From Sphingomonas sp. (lineage in GTDB: Bacteria > Pseudomonadota > Alphaproteobacteria > Sphingomonadales > Sphingomonadaceae), in NCBI GenBank assembly GCA_025935515.1, contig JAICVC010000001.1, forward strand, positions 1 to 63,227: DNA of 63,227 nt. The letters run 5' to 3'. This document shows, one piece after another, positions 44,159 through 53,133 of this stretch; the stretch's first letter is position 1, and each line of letters begins with the position of its first letter. Below the pieces are notes generated by a model that was not told the origin of the DNA, searched no databases, and was given only the letters and a program-made list of their open reading frames with translations. A program made the translations under genes and the position numbers.

Positions 44159-45330
44159 CCGGCAGCGCCCTCGCCCGACGAGAAGATCAGGTCGCGCGCG
44201 GTGAAAACCCGGATCGGCTCGCCTTGGCGAACCTTGATGGTCGGGCCGCGATTGTCGCGCTGCATCGCGGCCGACGCCGCGTTCTGGCCGCCGCCGACGA
44301 TCACCGTCGACGCCCCGCCGCTCGCGAGCGAGCTCGCGCCACCGAGGATCGACAGCAGGATCGCCGATCCGAAGCGCGAGAAGAAATGGCTGTTGACCTG
44401 CCCGCCGATGCCGGCCTGGCCGGTGAAGTCAGCCGCCGGAGAGGCGAGCGCAACCGATACGCCATCCGGGCGCACCAGCCGAGTCCAGATCAAATAGGCG
44501 CGGCGCTGGCCCGCCTGGGTCGCCGCCTTATATTCGCCGATGAGCCGCGACGAACGCGGGATCAGCACCTTGCTGCCGTCGAACGAGCGGACGTCCTGGC
44601 TGACCACCGCGCGGACATAGCCCGGCACGTCGGTGTCGATGGCGGTCTCCAGCACAGCCGGAATCAGCGTGCCTTGCACGACCGTGCCGGACGGGTCGGC
44701 GAGCCGGGTCGAGCGGGCGGAGCTGTTGTCGCCGATCATCCCGCGCGATGGGTTGGCGCCCGCGAGCATGGTCGGCGCGCCGTCGGTGTCCCGCGGCGTA
44801 TTGGGACCGGCGGCAGCCGTCATCCCCTGCGGCGTGCTGCCGTCGTAGACCAGGACGGGCGAGGTCCCGGGCGCCGGCATGCCGGGCGACATGGCCGTCA
44901 TCGGGCCGGGCGCGGCGCCCGTCATCGGCGCCGGCTGACCGGTCATCGGAAACGTGCCCGGAGGCGCCGCCATCGGTTTGCCGGGGACGCCGGCCGTAGC
45001 CATGGGCAGTCCCGCCTGCGGCTGAACCTGCGACGCGGTCGCCGGTGCGGTCGTGGGATTGCGGCTCGAGCTCAGCGAGACGAAGGTCGCGACTCCAAGC
45101 ACCAGCGCGATCGCCCCGCCGGCGGCGAGGCCAAGGTTGTCGCGACGGGTCTTCTGCCCAGCGACGATCGGATAGGCGTTCTGGCTGGCGACCACCAACG
45201 CCTGGTCGCTGAGCTCCAGCCGCGGGTCGGTTTGCGGCACCGGCGCCGGAAGCGCGGAGCGAACCGGTTCCTCCCACGGCCCTCGGACCGTGTTGCCGGG
45301 CATGTCGATGACGACTCGATTAGTGCTCAT
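44155..45330 (-). CDS. virB10: type IV secretion protein VirB10
   Basis: 391-aa TrbI/VirB10-type protein. The cytoplasmic N-terminus, an inner-membrane helix (LGLAAGGAIALVLGVATFVSL), a Pro/Met/Gly-rich periplasmic linker (about 95-170, PMTG-like repeats) and the C-terminal domain with GTLIPAVLETAIDTDVPGYVRAVVSQDVRSFDGSKVLIPRSSRLIGEYK and SILGGASSLASGG are all visible. It spans both membranes in the core complex. It overlaps virB9 by 11 bp. Confidence 0.93.
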   Translation of the reverse strand: MSTNRVVIDMPGNTVRGPWEEPVRSALPAPVPQTDPRLELSDQALVVASQNAYPIVAGQKTRRDNLGLAAGGAIALVLGVATFVSLSSSRNPTTAPATASQVQPQAGLPMATAGVPGKPMAAPPGTFPMTGQPAPMTGAAPGPMTAMSPGMPAPGTSPVLVYDGSTPQGMTAAAGPNTPRDTDGAPTMLAGANPSRGMIGDNSSARSTRLADPSGTVVQGTLIPAVLETAIDTDVPGYVRAVVSQDVRSFDGSKVLIPRSSRLIGEYKAATQAGQRRAYLIWTRLVRPDGVSVALASPAADFTGQAGIGGQVNSHFFSRFGSAILLSILGGASSLASGGASTVIVGGGQNAASAAMQRDNRGPTIKVRQGEPIRVFTARDLIFSSGEGAAG

Positions 45331-46249
45331 TGGCGGTATCCGTCAGCTGGTCGCTGTAAAGCGACGTCATGTTGGCGAGCTTCACCGTCGAACCGGCAGT
45401 GCTCACCTGGGCGGGTGCCGGCTGCTTTACTGGCTGGGTAACGGGCGCATTGGCCAGCGGAACGGCCGGCTGGGCCGCGGCTGCCGCTGCCAGCCGGCTG
45501 ACCGGAGCATTACGCGAATTGGTCGGCGTCGGAAGGATCCGCCGCGACGGCCACAAGGTCGCGCTGCGCTTGCCGTAGCGAAGGACCAGGTTGGGCGGGA
45601 TCGGGCTGACGATGATATATTCGCCGCTCATCCGGTAATTGACCGGTCCCTCCTTGCGGTCCTCCGACAAGGTCAGGATCGCGGGGAGCGGCGTCTCCTT
45701 GTCCCACGCCAGGTACAGCGACGCTCCATCATCGAAGACACGCGCCGGAAGGAGCTTTCCGTTGCCCTTCTTGTTCCAGTCGAAGTGCAGCTTCTCCGCC
45801 ACCACTGCGGCGCGCGGCTGGGTTGTCGCGGCGGCCGCCTGCTGGGCGGGCTTCGACGCCGTCTCGACCGGCTTTTCGTTCGGATAGCTGAACTTCAGCG
45901 CGTAAACCGGGGCCGCGGCTTTTTCGCCGGCGACAAGGTCGAACATGTAGGTGCGCTTGTCGGTCACGACCGTCATGTTGGTGCGGCTGTGCGAGTTCAG
46001 CGGCTTCACAAACAGCAGGCTCGCCCGGCGGTTGGGAGTGATTTGCCACGCCGACGAATCGCCGACCGCGACGTTCTCGATCCGCTCGTCGGGCGCAAAC
46101 TCGATCGTCGACTGGATCCCGGCCTTGCCGAGGATCTTCACGATCGCGTTCGGATCATAAGCCTGGCTGCGGATACGGTTGTCCGCGGCCTCGGCTGCAC
46201 CGATGCAGCCCAAGATCGCGAACGCGGCAAAACCAATCTTGCGGATCAT
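45320..46249 (-). CDS. virB9: type IV secretion protein VirB9
   Basis: 309-aa periplasmic/outer-membrane core component. Signal peptide MIRKIGFAAFAILGCIGAAEA; N-terminal domain with AYDPNAIVKILGKAGIQSTIEFAPDERIENVAVGDSSAWQITPNRRASLLFVKPL and NMTVVTDKRTYMFDL; the C-terminal domain has LARVF-like PARVFDDGASLYLAWDKET and ILTLSEDRKEGPVNYRMSGEYIIV. The Ala/Pro-rich tail of about 70 residues is longer than usual. No VirB7 lipoprotein gene is found beside it. Confidence 0.92.
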   Translation of the reverse strand: MIRKIGFAAFAILGCIGAAEAADNRIRSQAYDPNAIVKILGKAGIQSTIEFAPDERIENVAVGDSSAWQITPNRRASLLFVKPLNSHSRTNMTVVTDKRTYMFDLVAGEKAAAPVYALKFSYPNEKPVETASKPAQQAAAATTQPRAAVVAEKLHFDWNKKGNGKLLPARVFDDGASLYLAWDKETPLPAILTLSEDRKEGPVNYRMSGEYIIVSPIPPNLVLRYGKRSATLWPSRRILPTPTNSRNAPVSRLAAAAAAQPAVPLANAPVTQPVKQPAPAQVSTAGSTVKLANMTSLYSDQLTDTANEH

Positions 46250-47415
46250 CGCAGCATTTCTCTTGAAACATTGTTGTGGGACACGCCGGCAACGCGGTGA
46301 TGCAGATAGCGGAGCTGACTCCGCACATCCTGCGATCCCCCCGCCAGCTGGGGGACGGGTGCGGGAAGCGCGGGCTGCAATGCAGCGGTAGTCGCAATTC
46401 GGTGGCTGGTCGCCATCGTCTCGATGCTCGCGACCGTGCTGCGAACACGGTCCGACGCAATGGCCGGCGCGGCAGCAGCAGTCGGAGCGGACATGAGGGG
46501 TCGCTCCTGATGGACGCCGCCGAAGCCCAAGGCATGGGCCGGCGCAGCTGCTGCGGGCGCGCGCCCAAGCCGCCAGCCGCGAGTCAGGTTCGCTGCCACC
46601 TTCAGCACGAGCAGCATCAGCGACAGGTAAATAATCGATGCGACCAGGATCGACACCGCGGTCCGCAGCGGGATTTCGCCGCCCGTTTCGGCGAGGCCGG
46701 CGATCATCGGGGCGATCGCGACCAGCGCACCGCTTCCCATCACCACGGTGAGCAGCGGCACCAGCGCGAACATTGCGACGCTCTTGAGCCAGCCTTCGAA
46801 CAGACCCCGCGTGCCTTCGAACAGCGCGAGCACGATGAACACCGGACCGATGATCAGCAACGCGGCTAGCGCCAGCCGGCAGACGACGAGCACGCCGACC
46901 GTCCCGAGGAGGAGGATCAAGGCCGCGATCGACAGGATGTTCGGCGGCGAGGCGAACCCCGGAGCGGCCGCCACCGTCGCCGGATTGATATTGCTGACCG
47001 CGTCGGTGATCGCGCCGAACATCCCGTCAAGCTGCTGCGCGAAGATCAGGGTGGCCGAACCGTTGGTTCCGACCAGCACGCTCGCGATTTCGTCCGGCGC
47101 ACCGGTGGCAAGATTCCAGACGACCGACTGGTAGGCAATCCACGAGGTCGCGAAGGTCAGCACGAGACCGAGCGTCATCATCCGCGGCGTCAGGACCGAC
47201 ACCCGGAGCGCGGACCGGCCGGTCAACAGGTTGAACGCAAGCAGCGCGATATACAGCGTGAGGATGATCGTCAGCGCGGTCGTGAAGCTGCCGTGCGCCC
47301 CGAACAGCCGTCCGAAGGACACTGCCGTTGCATCGTTCGCCAGGCAGTCGACCTTGGACAAGGCGTCGGCGACGCCGGCCGGACCTTCAGCACCAAAGGG
47401 AGCGCACTGGCTCAT
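46246..47415 (-). CDS. virB6: type IV secretion protein VirB6
   Basis: 389-aa polytopic inner-membrane protein of the VirB6/TrbL type with about six helices (FTTALTIILTLYIALLAFNLLTG, MMTLGLVLTFATSWIAYQSVVW, ILLLGTVGVLVVCRLALAALLIIGPVFIVLALFEG, VAMFALVPLLTVVMGSGALVAI, AVSILVASIIYLSLMLLVLKVAANLT). The TRGLFEGWLKS segment between helices is characteristic. The C-terminal 90 residues are Ala/Pro-rich and cytoplasmic or periplasmic. It overlaps virB9 and virB4 by 4 bp each. Confidence 0.9.
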   Translation of the reverse strand: MSQCAPFGAEGPAGVADALSKVDCLANDATAVSFGRLFGAHGSFTTALTIILTLYIALLAFNLLTGRSALRVSVLTPRMMTLGLVLTFATSWIAYQSVVWNLATGAPDEIASVLVGTNGSATLIFAQQLDGMFGAITDAVSNINPATVAAAPGFASPPNILSIAALILLLGTVGVLVVCRLALAALLIIGPVFIVLALFEGTRGLFEGWLKSVAMFALVPLLTVVMGSGALVAIAPMIAGLAETGGEIPLRTAVSILVASIIYLSLMLLVLKVAANLTRGWRLGRAPAAAAPAHALGFGGVHQERPLMSAPTAAAAPAIASDRVRSTVASIETMATSHRIATTAALQPALPAPVPQLAGGSQDVRSQLRYLHHRVAGVSHNNVSREMLR

Positions 47416-49838
47416 TCTGCGGCTTCCCGCCAGAACTCCTCATCCGACGGCGCGCCGGGCCAATCGGTGCGGGTCAGCATCGGGTACCATTGCGCCGGAT
47501 CGTCACCGACCGCCGCACGAATGTCGTCGAGGCGGCGGACCATCGCCTCGCGGCCCGACAGGACCGTCAGCACGTCGGGCATGCCGCCAAGATCGAGCCT
47601 GGCGACGACCGACCGGTTGGCCTGGCGAACTAGGAAGCAATGGCTGTGCACCGGCAGGCTGCGGATGAACTCCAGCTCCTGCGCGCTGAGCCCGAAACCC
47701 TGGCAATAATGCTCTTCGCGCGCCTTGTTGTTGGGCATGAAGATGGCCGTCGCGGTCTGCTCGACGATCGCCGAGGCAATCGAGCTGTCGAGGGCGTCGG
47801 CGGCCGACTGGGTCGCGAAACCGATCATCGCGTTGCGCTTACGAAGGGTCTTCATCCAGTTGCGGATGCGCGCCGCGAACATCGGATCGTCGAGCGCCTT
47901 CCAGGCCTCGTCGATGAGAATCATCGTCGGCGAGCCGTCTAGCCGGTCCTCGATCCGGTGGAACAAATAGAGCAGCACCGGGGTGCGAAGGCGGCGGTCC
48001 TCGAGCAGCTCGGTCATGTCGAAGCCGAGCACTCGGTTCTCGAAATCGAGCTCATCCTCCGCATTGTCGAACAGCCACGCATGCTCGCCATCGAAGATCC
48101 ACGGGTCGAGTCGGGAGGAGAGGTCCCCCGGCTGCGGCCGGCGGCCGCCCCCGAGCAGGTCGCGCAGGAAGCGCAGCCGGCGAAGGCCGGGACCATGGGC
48201 GTAGATCTCGTCGATCGCCTTGGCGATGGCGGTCTCTTCCTCGGCGCCATTGGCCTCGAGGAGCACCGACAGCCAGTCGCGCAGGAAGGCACGGTTGACG
48301 GCGGTGTCAGGCAGCCGCAGCGGGTTGAACCCGGTCGGCGCGCCGCGCGTGATCCGCTCGTAGCGGCCGCCGAGCGCGCGCATGAAGATTTCTGACCCGC
48401 GGTCCTTGTCGAACATGATCGTGCGCGGCGAGAACTTCTGCGCCTGGGCAGCCAGGAAATTGAGCACCACGGTCTTGCCCGACCCGGATGGGCCGATGAT
48501 CGTGAAATTGCCGAGGTCGCCCTCGTGGAAGTTGAAGAAATAGGGGGTCGCGCTGGTCGTCTCGAAGACCGTGACCGCCTCGCCCCAATGGTTGCCGCGC
48601 GCGCGGCCCATCGGGAACCCGTGCAGCGAGATGAAGCCCGCCGCGTTGGAGCTCGAGATCAGCGCCCGGCGAACCACATATTGCTCGTTGCCCGGGAACT
48701 GGCCCCAGAACGCCGGCTCCAGATTGACGTCCTCACGCACCGCGACGGCGCCGATGTCGGCCAGCGCCGCAGCCGCGTCGGCGGTCGCGCTTTCGAGCGT
48801 GTCCAGCGAGCCGCTGCGCACCAGCAGGCTCAAATGATGATCGCCGAAAGTCAGCTGTCCCGCGCCGACCGCATCGCGCGCGGCGAGCATCTCGGCGCGC
48901 TCGGTTGCCGCACCCTCATCGGCGCTGCGCAGGCGGCGCAGCGAAAGGTCGATCCGCTCGCGCGCAGTCTGGCGCTCAATCGGGGCGAAGCTCTCGGTGA
49001 TCACCAGCTCGTGCGGGACCCGGAGCAGCGAATCCAGCAGGCCGGCTCGGCTGGCGTCGGGATATTCCTTGATCCCGAGGATGCTGGCGAAGCCGCGGCT
49101 CGCGGGGCCCCGCACCTCGATCGCGTCGAGGCCGAAGCTGACCCGCGAATAGGGGATATGCTGGCCAAGGTCCTGCTCGGGCCGCGGCATCAGCACCGGC
49201 CGCATCTCGCCATTGTACAGCGCCGACAGAAGCTCGAGCGGCTCGGAATAGATTCCCGTCTCGTTCTCGTACGTGCCGAGGACGCGCACGCCATAGGATT
49301 GCAGCGCCGCGGTCAGCGCCGCAGTGGCCGAATCGAGCTCGAGCGCCTCGGCTCCAGTCAGTTCGGTCGTCGCCGGCTTCGAGCCGAGCTTGCTCAGCCG
49401 CTCGGGAAGGCCAGCCTTGCCCCGCGGCGGACGGATGACGATGGTCAGGAATTGCTCGTTGAGGAACAGCCGGCCCTGGTTGAGCTGGGCAGTCCAGCGG
49501 CGATCGAGATCGGCCGAGAAAGCGTCGGGGTTGCGGGCGCCGAGGTCGACTTCGACGCGGCGGCGAATCAGATGATGGTAGAGCACCGCCTTGGAGTTGA
49601 GCGCGCTGCGGAGGACAACGTCACGCACCGCCAACAGGTGGTTGAGGACCTCGTCATCCTCCGTCTCGAACGGAAAGCCGGCGAGTCGCATGCAGCGCAT
49701 CAACGAGCCGTCGCGCAGGCGCAGCGTCGAAGCGTCGATGTGACAGGCATAGGGAAGGCGGTCGCCGCCGCGGGCTTCCTTCTTGTTCCATGCTGCCGGT
49801 CCGAACCATTTGGTCATGCTCGAAGCTTTCATCCTCAC
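47412..49838 (-). CDS. virB4: type IV secretion ATPase VirB4
   Basis: 808-aa CagE/TrbE/VirB4 ATPase, full length. Walker A IGPSGSGKT at 448-456, Walker B region TMILIDEAWKAL, and the conserved MKTLRKRNAMIGFATQSAADALDSSI. The N-terminal domain begins LPYACHIDASTLRLRDGSLMRCMRLAG. Start options are GTG 49838, ATG 49832 and ATG 49817; the longest is given. It follows virB3 by 4 bp. It drives assembly of the secretion channel. Confidence 0.94.
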   Translation of the reverse strand: MRMKASSMTKWFGPAAWNKKEARGGDRLPYACHIDASTLRLRDGSLMRCMRLAGFPFETEDDEVLNHLLAVRDVVLRSALNSKAVLYHHLIRRRVEVDLGARNPDAFSADLDRRWTAQLNQGRLFLNEQFLTIVIRPPRGKAGLPERLSKLGSKPATTELTGAEALELDSATAALTAALQSYGVRVLGTYENETGIYSEPLELLSALYNGEMRPVLMPRPEQDLGQHIPYSRVSFGLDAIEVRGPASRGFASILGIKEYPDASRAGLLDSLLRVPHELVITESFAPIERQTARERIDLSLRRLRSADEGAATERAEMLAARDAVGAGQLTFGDHHLSLLVRSGSLDTLESATADAAAALADIGAVAVREDVNLEPAFWGQFPGNEQYVVRRALISSSNAAGFISLHGFPMGRARGNHWGEAVTVFETTSATPYFFNFHEGDLGNFTIIGPSGSGKTVVLNFLAAQAQKFSPRTIMFDKDRGSEIFMRALGGRYERITRGAPTGFNPLRLPDTAVNRAFLRDWLSVLLEANGAEEETAIAKAIDEIYAHGPGLRRLRFLRDLLGGGRRPQPGDLSSRLDPWIFDGEHAWLFDNAEDELDFENRVLGFDMTELLEDRRLRTPVLLYLFHRIEDRLDGSPTMILIDEAWKALDDPMFAARIRNWMKTLRKRNAMIGFATQSAADALDSSIASAIVEQTATAIFMPNNKAREEHYCQGFGLSAQELEFIRSLPVHSHCFLVRQANRSVVARLDLGGMPDVLTVLSGREAMVRRLDDIRAAVGDDPAQWYPMLTRTDWPGAPSDEEFWREAAE

Positions 49839-49842
49839 TGGC

Positions 49843-50124
49843 TCAGGGCGCGTAGCTGTTGCAGCCCCAGCGCTTCCAATTCTTGACGCGCGCGCAGCGG
49901 CTGACCTTGGTGATCCAGAGGTCGAAGATCCGCGGCTCGCGAAGACAGGCGAAGTAGCCGATCACGTGCACTGCCAGCGCCACTGGAAGCGCAAGGAAGC
50001 TGTGGGTGATCAGGAACGCCTCGGTGGTCACCGCTGCGTTGATGATGAAATAGGAATAGGTCACGCCCGCAAACATCTGCGGCCGGGTCAACGCGCGAAA
50101 CACGGGCGACCGGGAAAGCGCCAT
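49843..50124 (-). CDS. virB3: type IV secretion protein VirB3
   Basis: 93-aa small inner-membrane protein: SPVFRALTRPQMFAGVTYSYFIINAAVTTEAFLITHSFLALPVALAVHVIGYFACLREPRIFDLW, the VirB3/TrbD signature (P-x-F-x-AL-TRP and helix pair followed by the EPRxxDLW motif). The start at 50124 excludes an antisense-like extension. Two nucleotides separate it from virB2. It works with VirB4 at the base of the pilus. Confidence 0.9.
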   Translation of the reverse strand: MALSRSPVFRALTRPQMFAGVTYSYFIINAAVTTEAFLITHSFLALPVALAVHVIGYFACLREPRIFDLWITKVSRCARVKNWKRWGCNSYAP

Positions 50125-50126
50125 CG

Positions 50127-50426
50127 CTAGCCCGCCGCTGCTGCGGACTGGATGCCGCTGACGATCGCGCCCGCGCCGAACAGGATGAAGCAGCCGATGA
50201 TGACGGTGGCTCCGAAGCGCCAATTCATCCGCCCGGTCAGCATCATGAATCCGACCATGGCGACGGCGATCACCGCGACAGCGGTGGCGACGTTGCCTAG
50301 CAAGGTGCCCTGGAGCCACATCAGCGCGGCGACGATCGGGCCCGACCCTTGCGGATCGGCCGCGGCAGCGGCCGGCGAGCTCGCCAGGATCAGTGGAAGA
50401 GCGGCAATGCCGCGAGCGATTTTCAT
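50127..50426 (-). CDS. virB2: type IV secretion pilin VirB2
   Basis: 99-aa TrbC/VirB2 pilin precursor. Signal MKIARGIAALPLILASSPAAAAA, then two hydrophobic segments (LLGNVATAVAVIAVAMVGFMML and FGATVIIGCFILFGAGAIVSGI) joined by the conserved short basic loop GRMNWR. It forms the pilus rod or the channel filament. It overlaps the upstream virB1-like gene by ATGA. Confidence 0.9.
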   Translation of the reverse strand: MKIARGIAALPLILASSPAAAAADPQGSGPIVAALMWLQGTLLGNVATAVAVIAVAMVGFMMLTGRMNWRFGATVIIGCFILFGAGAIVSGIQSAAAAG

Positions 50427-51100
50427 TGGCTTCCTCCGGTGGAATTCAGGGCGATGCGACGCACGATCGAGCTCACATAGGCCTGGGTTTCAGCGATTGC
50501 GGGGATGCCTCCGGCACTTCGAACGCGTCCGGGTCCGGCATTGTAGGCCGCGAGCGCCTTTTCCACATTTCCGTCAAATTGATCAAGCAGTTGGCGAAGA
50601 TATCGAGCGCCTCCGTGAAGGTTGGCGATGGGGTCGGAAGGATTGACTCCAAGGTAGCGCGCGGTCGCCGGCATCAACTGCGTCAGGCCCATCGCGCCCT
50701 TGGGCGAGACGGCCTGCGCGTTCCAGCGGCTCTCCTGCCAGACGAGCGCCGAAAGCAGCGAGGGGCTGACGTTGGCGGCTGCGGCGGCCTGGTGCAGCGC
50801 GGCGGCATATTGTGGCGGCACCGGTGCCGGACCGATGTCGGTGTAGGCATAGGCCGGGACGATCGGCGCTCCGGTCTGGTCGACGATCTTGTCGGAAGCC
50901 GCGGTGGTGATGACTTCCCAATTGGCGGCGCCCGCGCCTTCGCGGACCGAAACGGTGCCGTCGGGCGCGATGTCCATGACTTGTGCCTGTGAAGGGGACG
51001 CGACGACAGCCGCGGCAACGCCCAAGGCGGCCGCGGCCAGGCGCAGGCTGCGCCTTGCGGAACGGAAAGCTGCTAGCCGCAGCGAGAATTCAAGAAACAA
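50423..51100 (-). CDS. virB1: lytic transglycosylase VirB1-like
   Basis: 225-aa exported SLT-domain protein: signal LRLAAAALGVAAAVVASPSQA, and catalytic domain PSLLSALVWQESRWNAQAVSPKGAMGLTQLMPATARYLGVNPSDPIANLHGGARYLRQLLDQFDGNVEKALAAYNAGPGRVR with catalytic Glu in WQESRW. It opens peptidoglycan for the secretion machine. Start is TTG at 51100 after GGCGGAG, with only one base between; the signal peptide is present in any case. First gene of the operon. Confidence 0.87.
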   Translation of the reverse strand: MFLEFSLRLAAFRSARRSLRLAAAALGVAAAVVASPSQAQVMDIAPDGTVSVREGAGAANWEVITTAASDKIVDQTGAPIVPAYAYTDIGPAPVPPQYAAALHQAAAAANVSPSLLSALVWQESRWNAQAVSPKGAMGLTQLMPATARYLGVNPSDPIANLHGGARYLRQLLDQFDGNVEKALAAYNAGPGRVRSAGGIPAIAETQAYVSSIVRRIALNSTGGSQ

Positions 51101-51378
51101 TCTCCGCCACCCCCCGGGGTACTTTTGCCATCTTGCACAGCCGCGGAGGATCGCGCGAGATAGTTAATTATTATTTACGATAGGATGTGTCCGAAGGCGC
51201 GTTCGGCGGCGGTTCTTCCTGAGAAAAACTGTGGATAAACCGCTCGTCGCAACAGGGGTTAGTTTTAAACGGAAAGTAAACAGAGTTTGGGCTGTCTGGG
51301 CAGCGATTTTCGGCGCGATAGGCTGGGTGGATTTTTGACGGTAAGCAGGCGCTTGCGGAACATCAGTGGAGGCCAACC
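51101..51378. other. divergent intergenic region (virB / manC)
   Basis: About 280 bp. It contains an AT-rich island at 51161-51182 (GTTAATTATTATTTACGATA) that probably marks the virB promoter zone, and a GGAGG ribosome site at 51368-51372 for manC. No paired -35/-10 could be assigned with confidence. Confidence 0.4.
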
Positions 51379-51390
51379 ATCATTCGTCCG

Positions 51391-52809
51391 GTGATCCTGT
51401 GCGGCGGGGCCGGGACGCGACTCTGGCCGGTGTCGCGACAGACCTTCCCAAAGCAACTGCTGCCGGTCGCGGGCGAACAGTCGCTGCTGCAACAAACGGC
51501 CAACCGCCTGTCGGGTGATCGTTTCGCGCCCGCGATCGTGGTCAGCGGCGAGGACCAAAGATTCTTCATCATGCGCCAGCTGGAGGCCGCCGGCGCGCCC
51601 GTCGAATCAATCCTGCTCGAACCCTCGGGCCGCAACACGTCGGCCGCGGCCGGGCTCGCCGCCTCGTGGCTGCTGGCCTCGGGCCGCGATGACTTGCTCC
51701 TATTGATGCCGTCCGACCATGTGATTGGCGACCGCGACGCCTTCCTGAAGGCGATCGAGATCGGCGCATCGCACGCTGAACAGGGCTCGATCGTCACCTT
51801 CGGGGCGAGCCCCACCGGGCCGAACACGCAATATGGCTATATCGAAGCCGACATGAGCCCCCCGTCCCCCGACGGCGCCTACCCAATTGCCCGGTTCGTC
51901 GAAAAGCCGAGCGCCGACAAGGCGGCGGGATATCTCGCCAGCGGGCGATTCTTCTGGAACGCAGGGATCTTTCTCGCCAGGGCCAGCACACTCCTCGACG
52001 AGATGCGGCAGTTCCTGCCCGCGAGCCTCGACGCGATCTCGCGCTCGGTCGCGGAAAGCGCCACCGATGGCCTGTTCGTCCGCCCCGCCGCTGCCGCCTT
52101 CAACCAGGCCGAGAACATCTCGATCGACCATGGCCTCATGGAGAAGACCTCGCGCGGCGTTGTGGTGCCGGTCCAGATGCAATGGTCGGACGTCGGATCG
52201 TGGGATGCGATTTGGGCGCTCGCCGCCAAGGATGGCGACGGCAATGTCACCCAGGGCGAGGTCGTCTCGATCGACACGACGAGCTCGCTGCTGCGCAGCG
52301 ACGGCGGCGCGCTGATCGCCGCCGTCGGTCTCGATCGGATGGCGGTCATCGCGGTCCGCGACGCCGTGTTCGTCGCCCCGCTCGACCGGGTCTCGGACGT
52401 CAAACATGTGGTCGAGGCGCTGAAGGGCCGGGAGCCGGACCGTCTCACCTCGCCGCCGAAGGTCGCCCGTCCATGGGGCTCGTACGAGACCGTTGCCGAC
52501 GGCCCCGGCTTCCAGGTCAAGCATATCGTCGTCGACCCCGGCGAGCGGCTCTCGCTGCAAAGCCATGCCCACCGCTCGGAGCATTGGGTGGTGGTCCGCG
52601 GCGCGGCCGAAGTGACCGTCGGCGACAGCGTCACGATCCTCCACGAAAATGAATCGACCTACATCCCGGCCGGCACGATCCATCGGCTGGCCAACCCGGG
52701 CACGATCCAGCTCGAGCTGATCGAAGTCCAGTGCGGCTCCTACCTCGGCGAAGACGACATCCACCGCCTCGACGACGAATATGGGCGGGCGGAGACGAAG
52801 GAACGCTAG
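51391..52809 (+). CDS. manC: mannose-1-phosphate guanylyltransferase / mannose-6-phosphate isomerase
   Basis: Bifunctional type II ManC/AlgA enzyme (472 aa from the GTG at 51391) that makes GDP-mannose for polysaccharides. N-terminal GMP part: VILCGGAGTRLWPVSRQTFPKQ (start of the pyrophosphorylase loop), LEPSGRNTSAA, FVEKPSADKAAGYL, FWNAGIF and DVGSWDAIW. C-terminal cupin part: RPWGSYETVADGPGFQVKHIVVDPGERLSLQSHAHRSEHWVVV and YIPAGTIHRLANPG. The expected start is further upstream, at ATC 51379 or ATT 51382 behind GGAGG; GTG 51391 is the first canonical codon but trims the first beta strand. Confidence 0.92.
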   Translation: MILCGGAGTRLWPVSRQTFPKQLLPVAGEQSLLQQTANRLSGDRFAPAIVVSGEDQRFFIMRQLEAAGAPVESILLEPSGRNTSAAAGLAASWLLASGRDDLLLLMPSDHVIGDRDAFLKAIEIGASHAEQGSIVTFGASPTGPNTQYGYIEADMSPPSPDGAYPIARFVEKPSADKAAGYLASGRFFWNAGIFLARASTLLDEMRQFLPASLDAISRSVAESATDGLFVRPAAAAFNQAENISIDHGLMEKTSRGVVVPVQMQWSDVGSWDAIWALAAKDGDGNVTQGEVVSIDTTSSLLRSDGGALIAAVGLDRMAVIAVRDAVFVAPLDRVSDVKHVVEALKGREPDRLTSPPKVARPWGSYETVADGPGFQVKHIVVDPGERLSLQSHAHRSEHWVVVRGAAEVTVGDSVTILHENESTYIPAGTIHRLANPGTIQLELIEVQCGSYLGEDDIHRLDDEYGRAETKER

Positions 52810-52890
52810 CCCTCGAGCTGGCGTGCCGGTTGACGGCAGCGTCCACCATCGCAAGAGCGGGCCCTGGAAACCCGCAATCGAGGTGAGCCC

Positions 52891-53133
52891 GTGAGAGTCC
52901 TGTTCTACGGCCGGTTGGCCGAAACCATCGGGCCCGAGCTGGAAATCGACTCACCGCCCGGCGGCTCCGTGGCAGAGCTGCGCGAGAAACTCATCGCCGA
53001 GCACCCGCAAGCGGAGCAGCCGCTGCGCAGCAAGCGAGCGCGGGCCTGCGTCGGCGACGCCCTCGTCCCCGACACCTATGTGCTGCAGGCCGCGGACCGC
53101 GTCGAGTTCCTGCCGCCGGTGTCCGGCGGATGA
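52891..53133 (+). CDS. moaD: molybdopterin synthase small subunit MoaD
   Basis: 80-aa ubiquitin-like sulfur carrier. It starts with GTG (MRVLFYGRLAETIG) and ends in the essential C-terminal Gly-Gly (FLPPVSGG), which is adenylated and thiocarboxylated. It feeds sulfur to MoaE. The stop overlaps the moaE start (ATGA), and it begins the plus-strand operon moaD-moaE-moaB-moaC-moeA. Confidence 0.95.
   Translation: MRVLFYGRLAETIGPELEIDSPPGGSVAELREKLIAEHPQAEQPLRSKRARACVGDALVPDTYVLQAADRVEFLPPVSGG

Noticed and set aside
44113..45441. Plus-strand frame of 442 codons
   Set aside because: Antisense of virB10; highly Arg-rich with no domain.
48525..49886. Plus-strand frame of 453 codons
   Set aside because: Antisense of virB4; shadow composition.
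52810..52890. Moco riboswitch upstream of moaD
   Set aside because: The 81-nt spacer shows no match to the conserved Moco RNA core that I could recognise; too short for the full structure.
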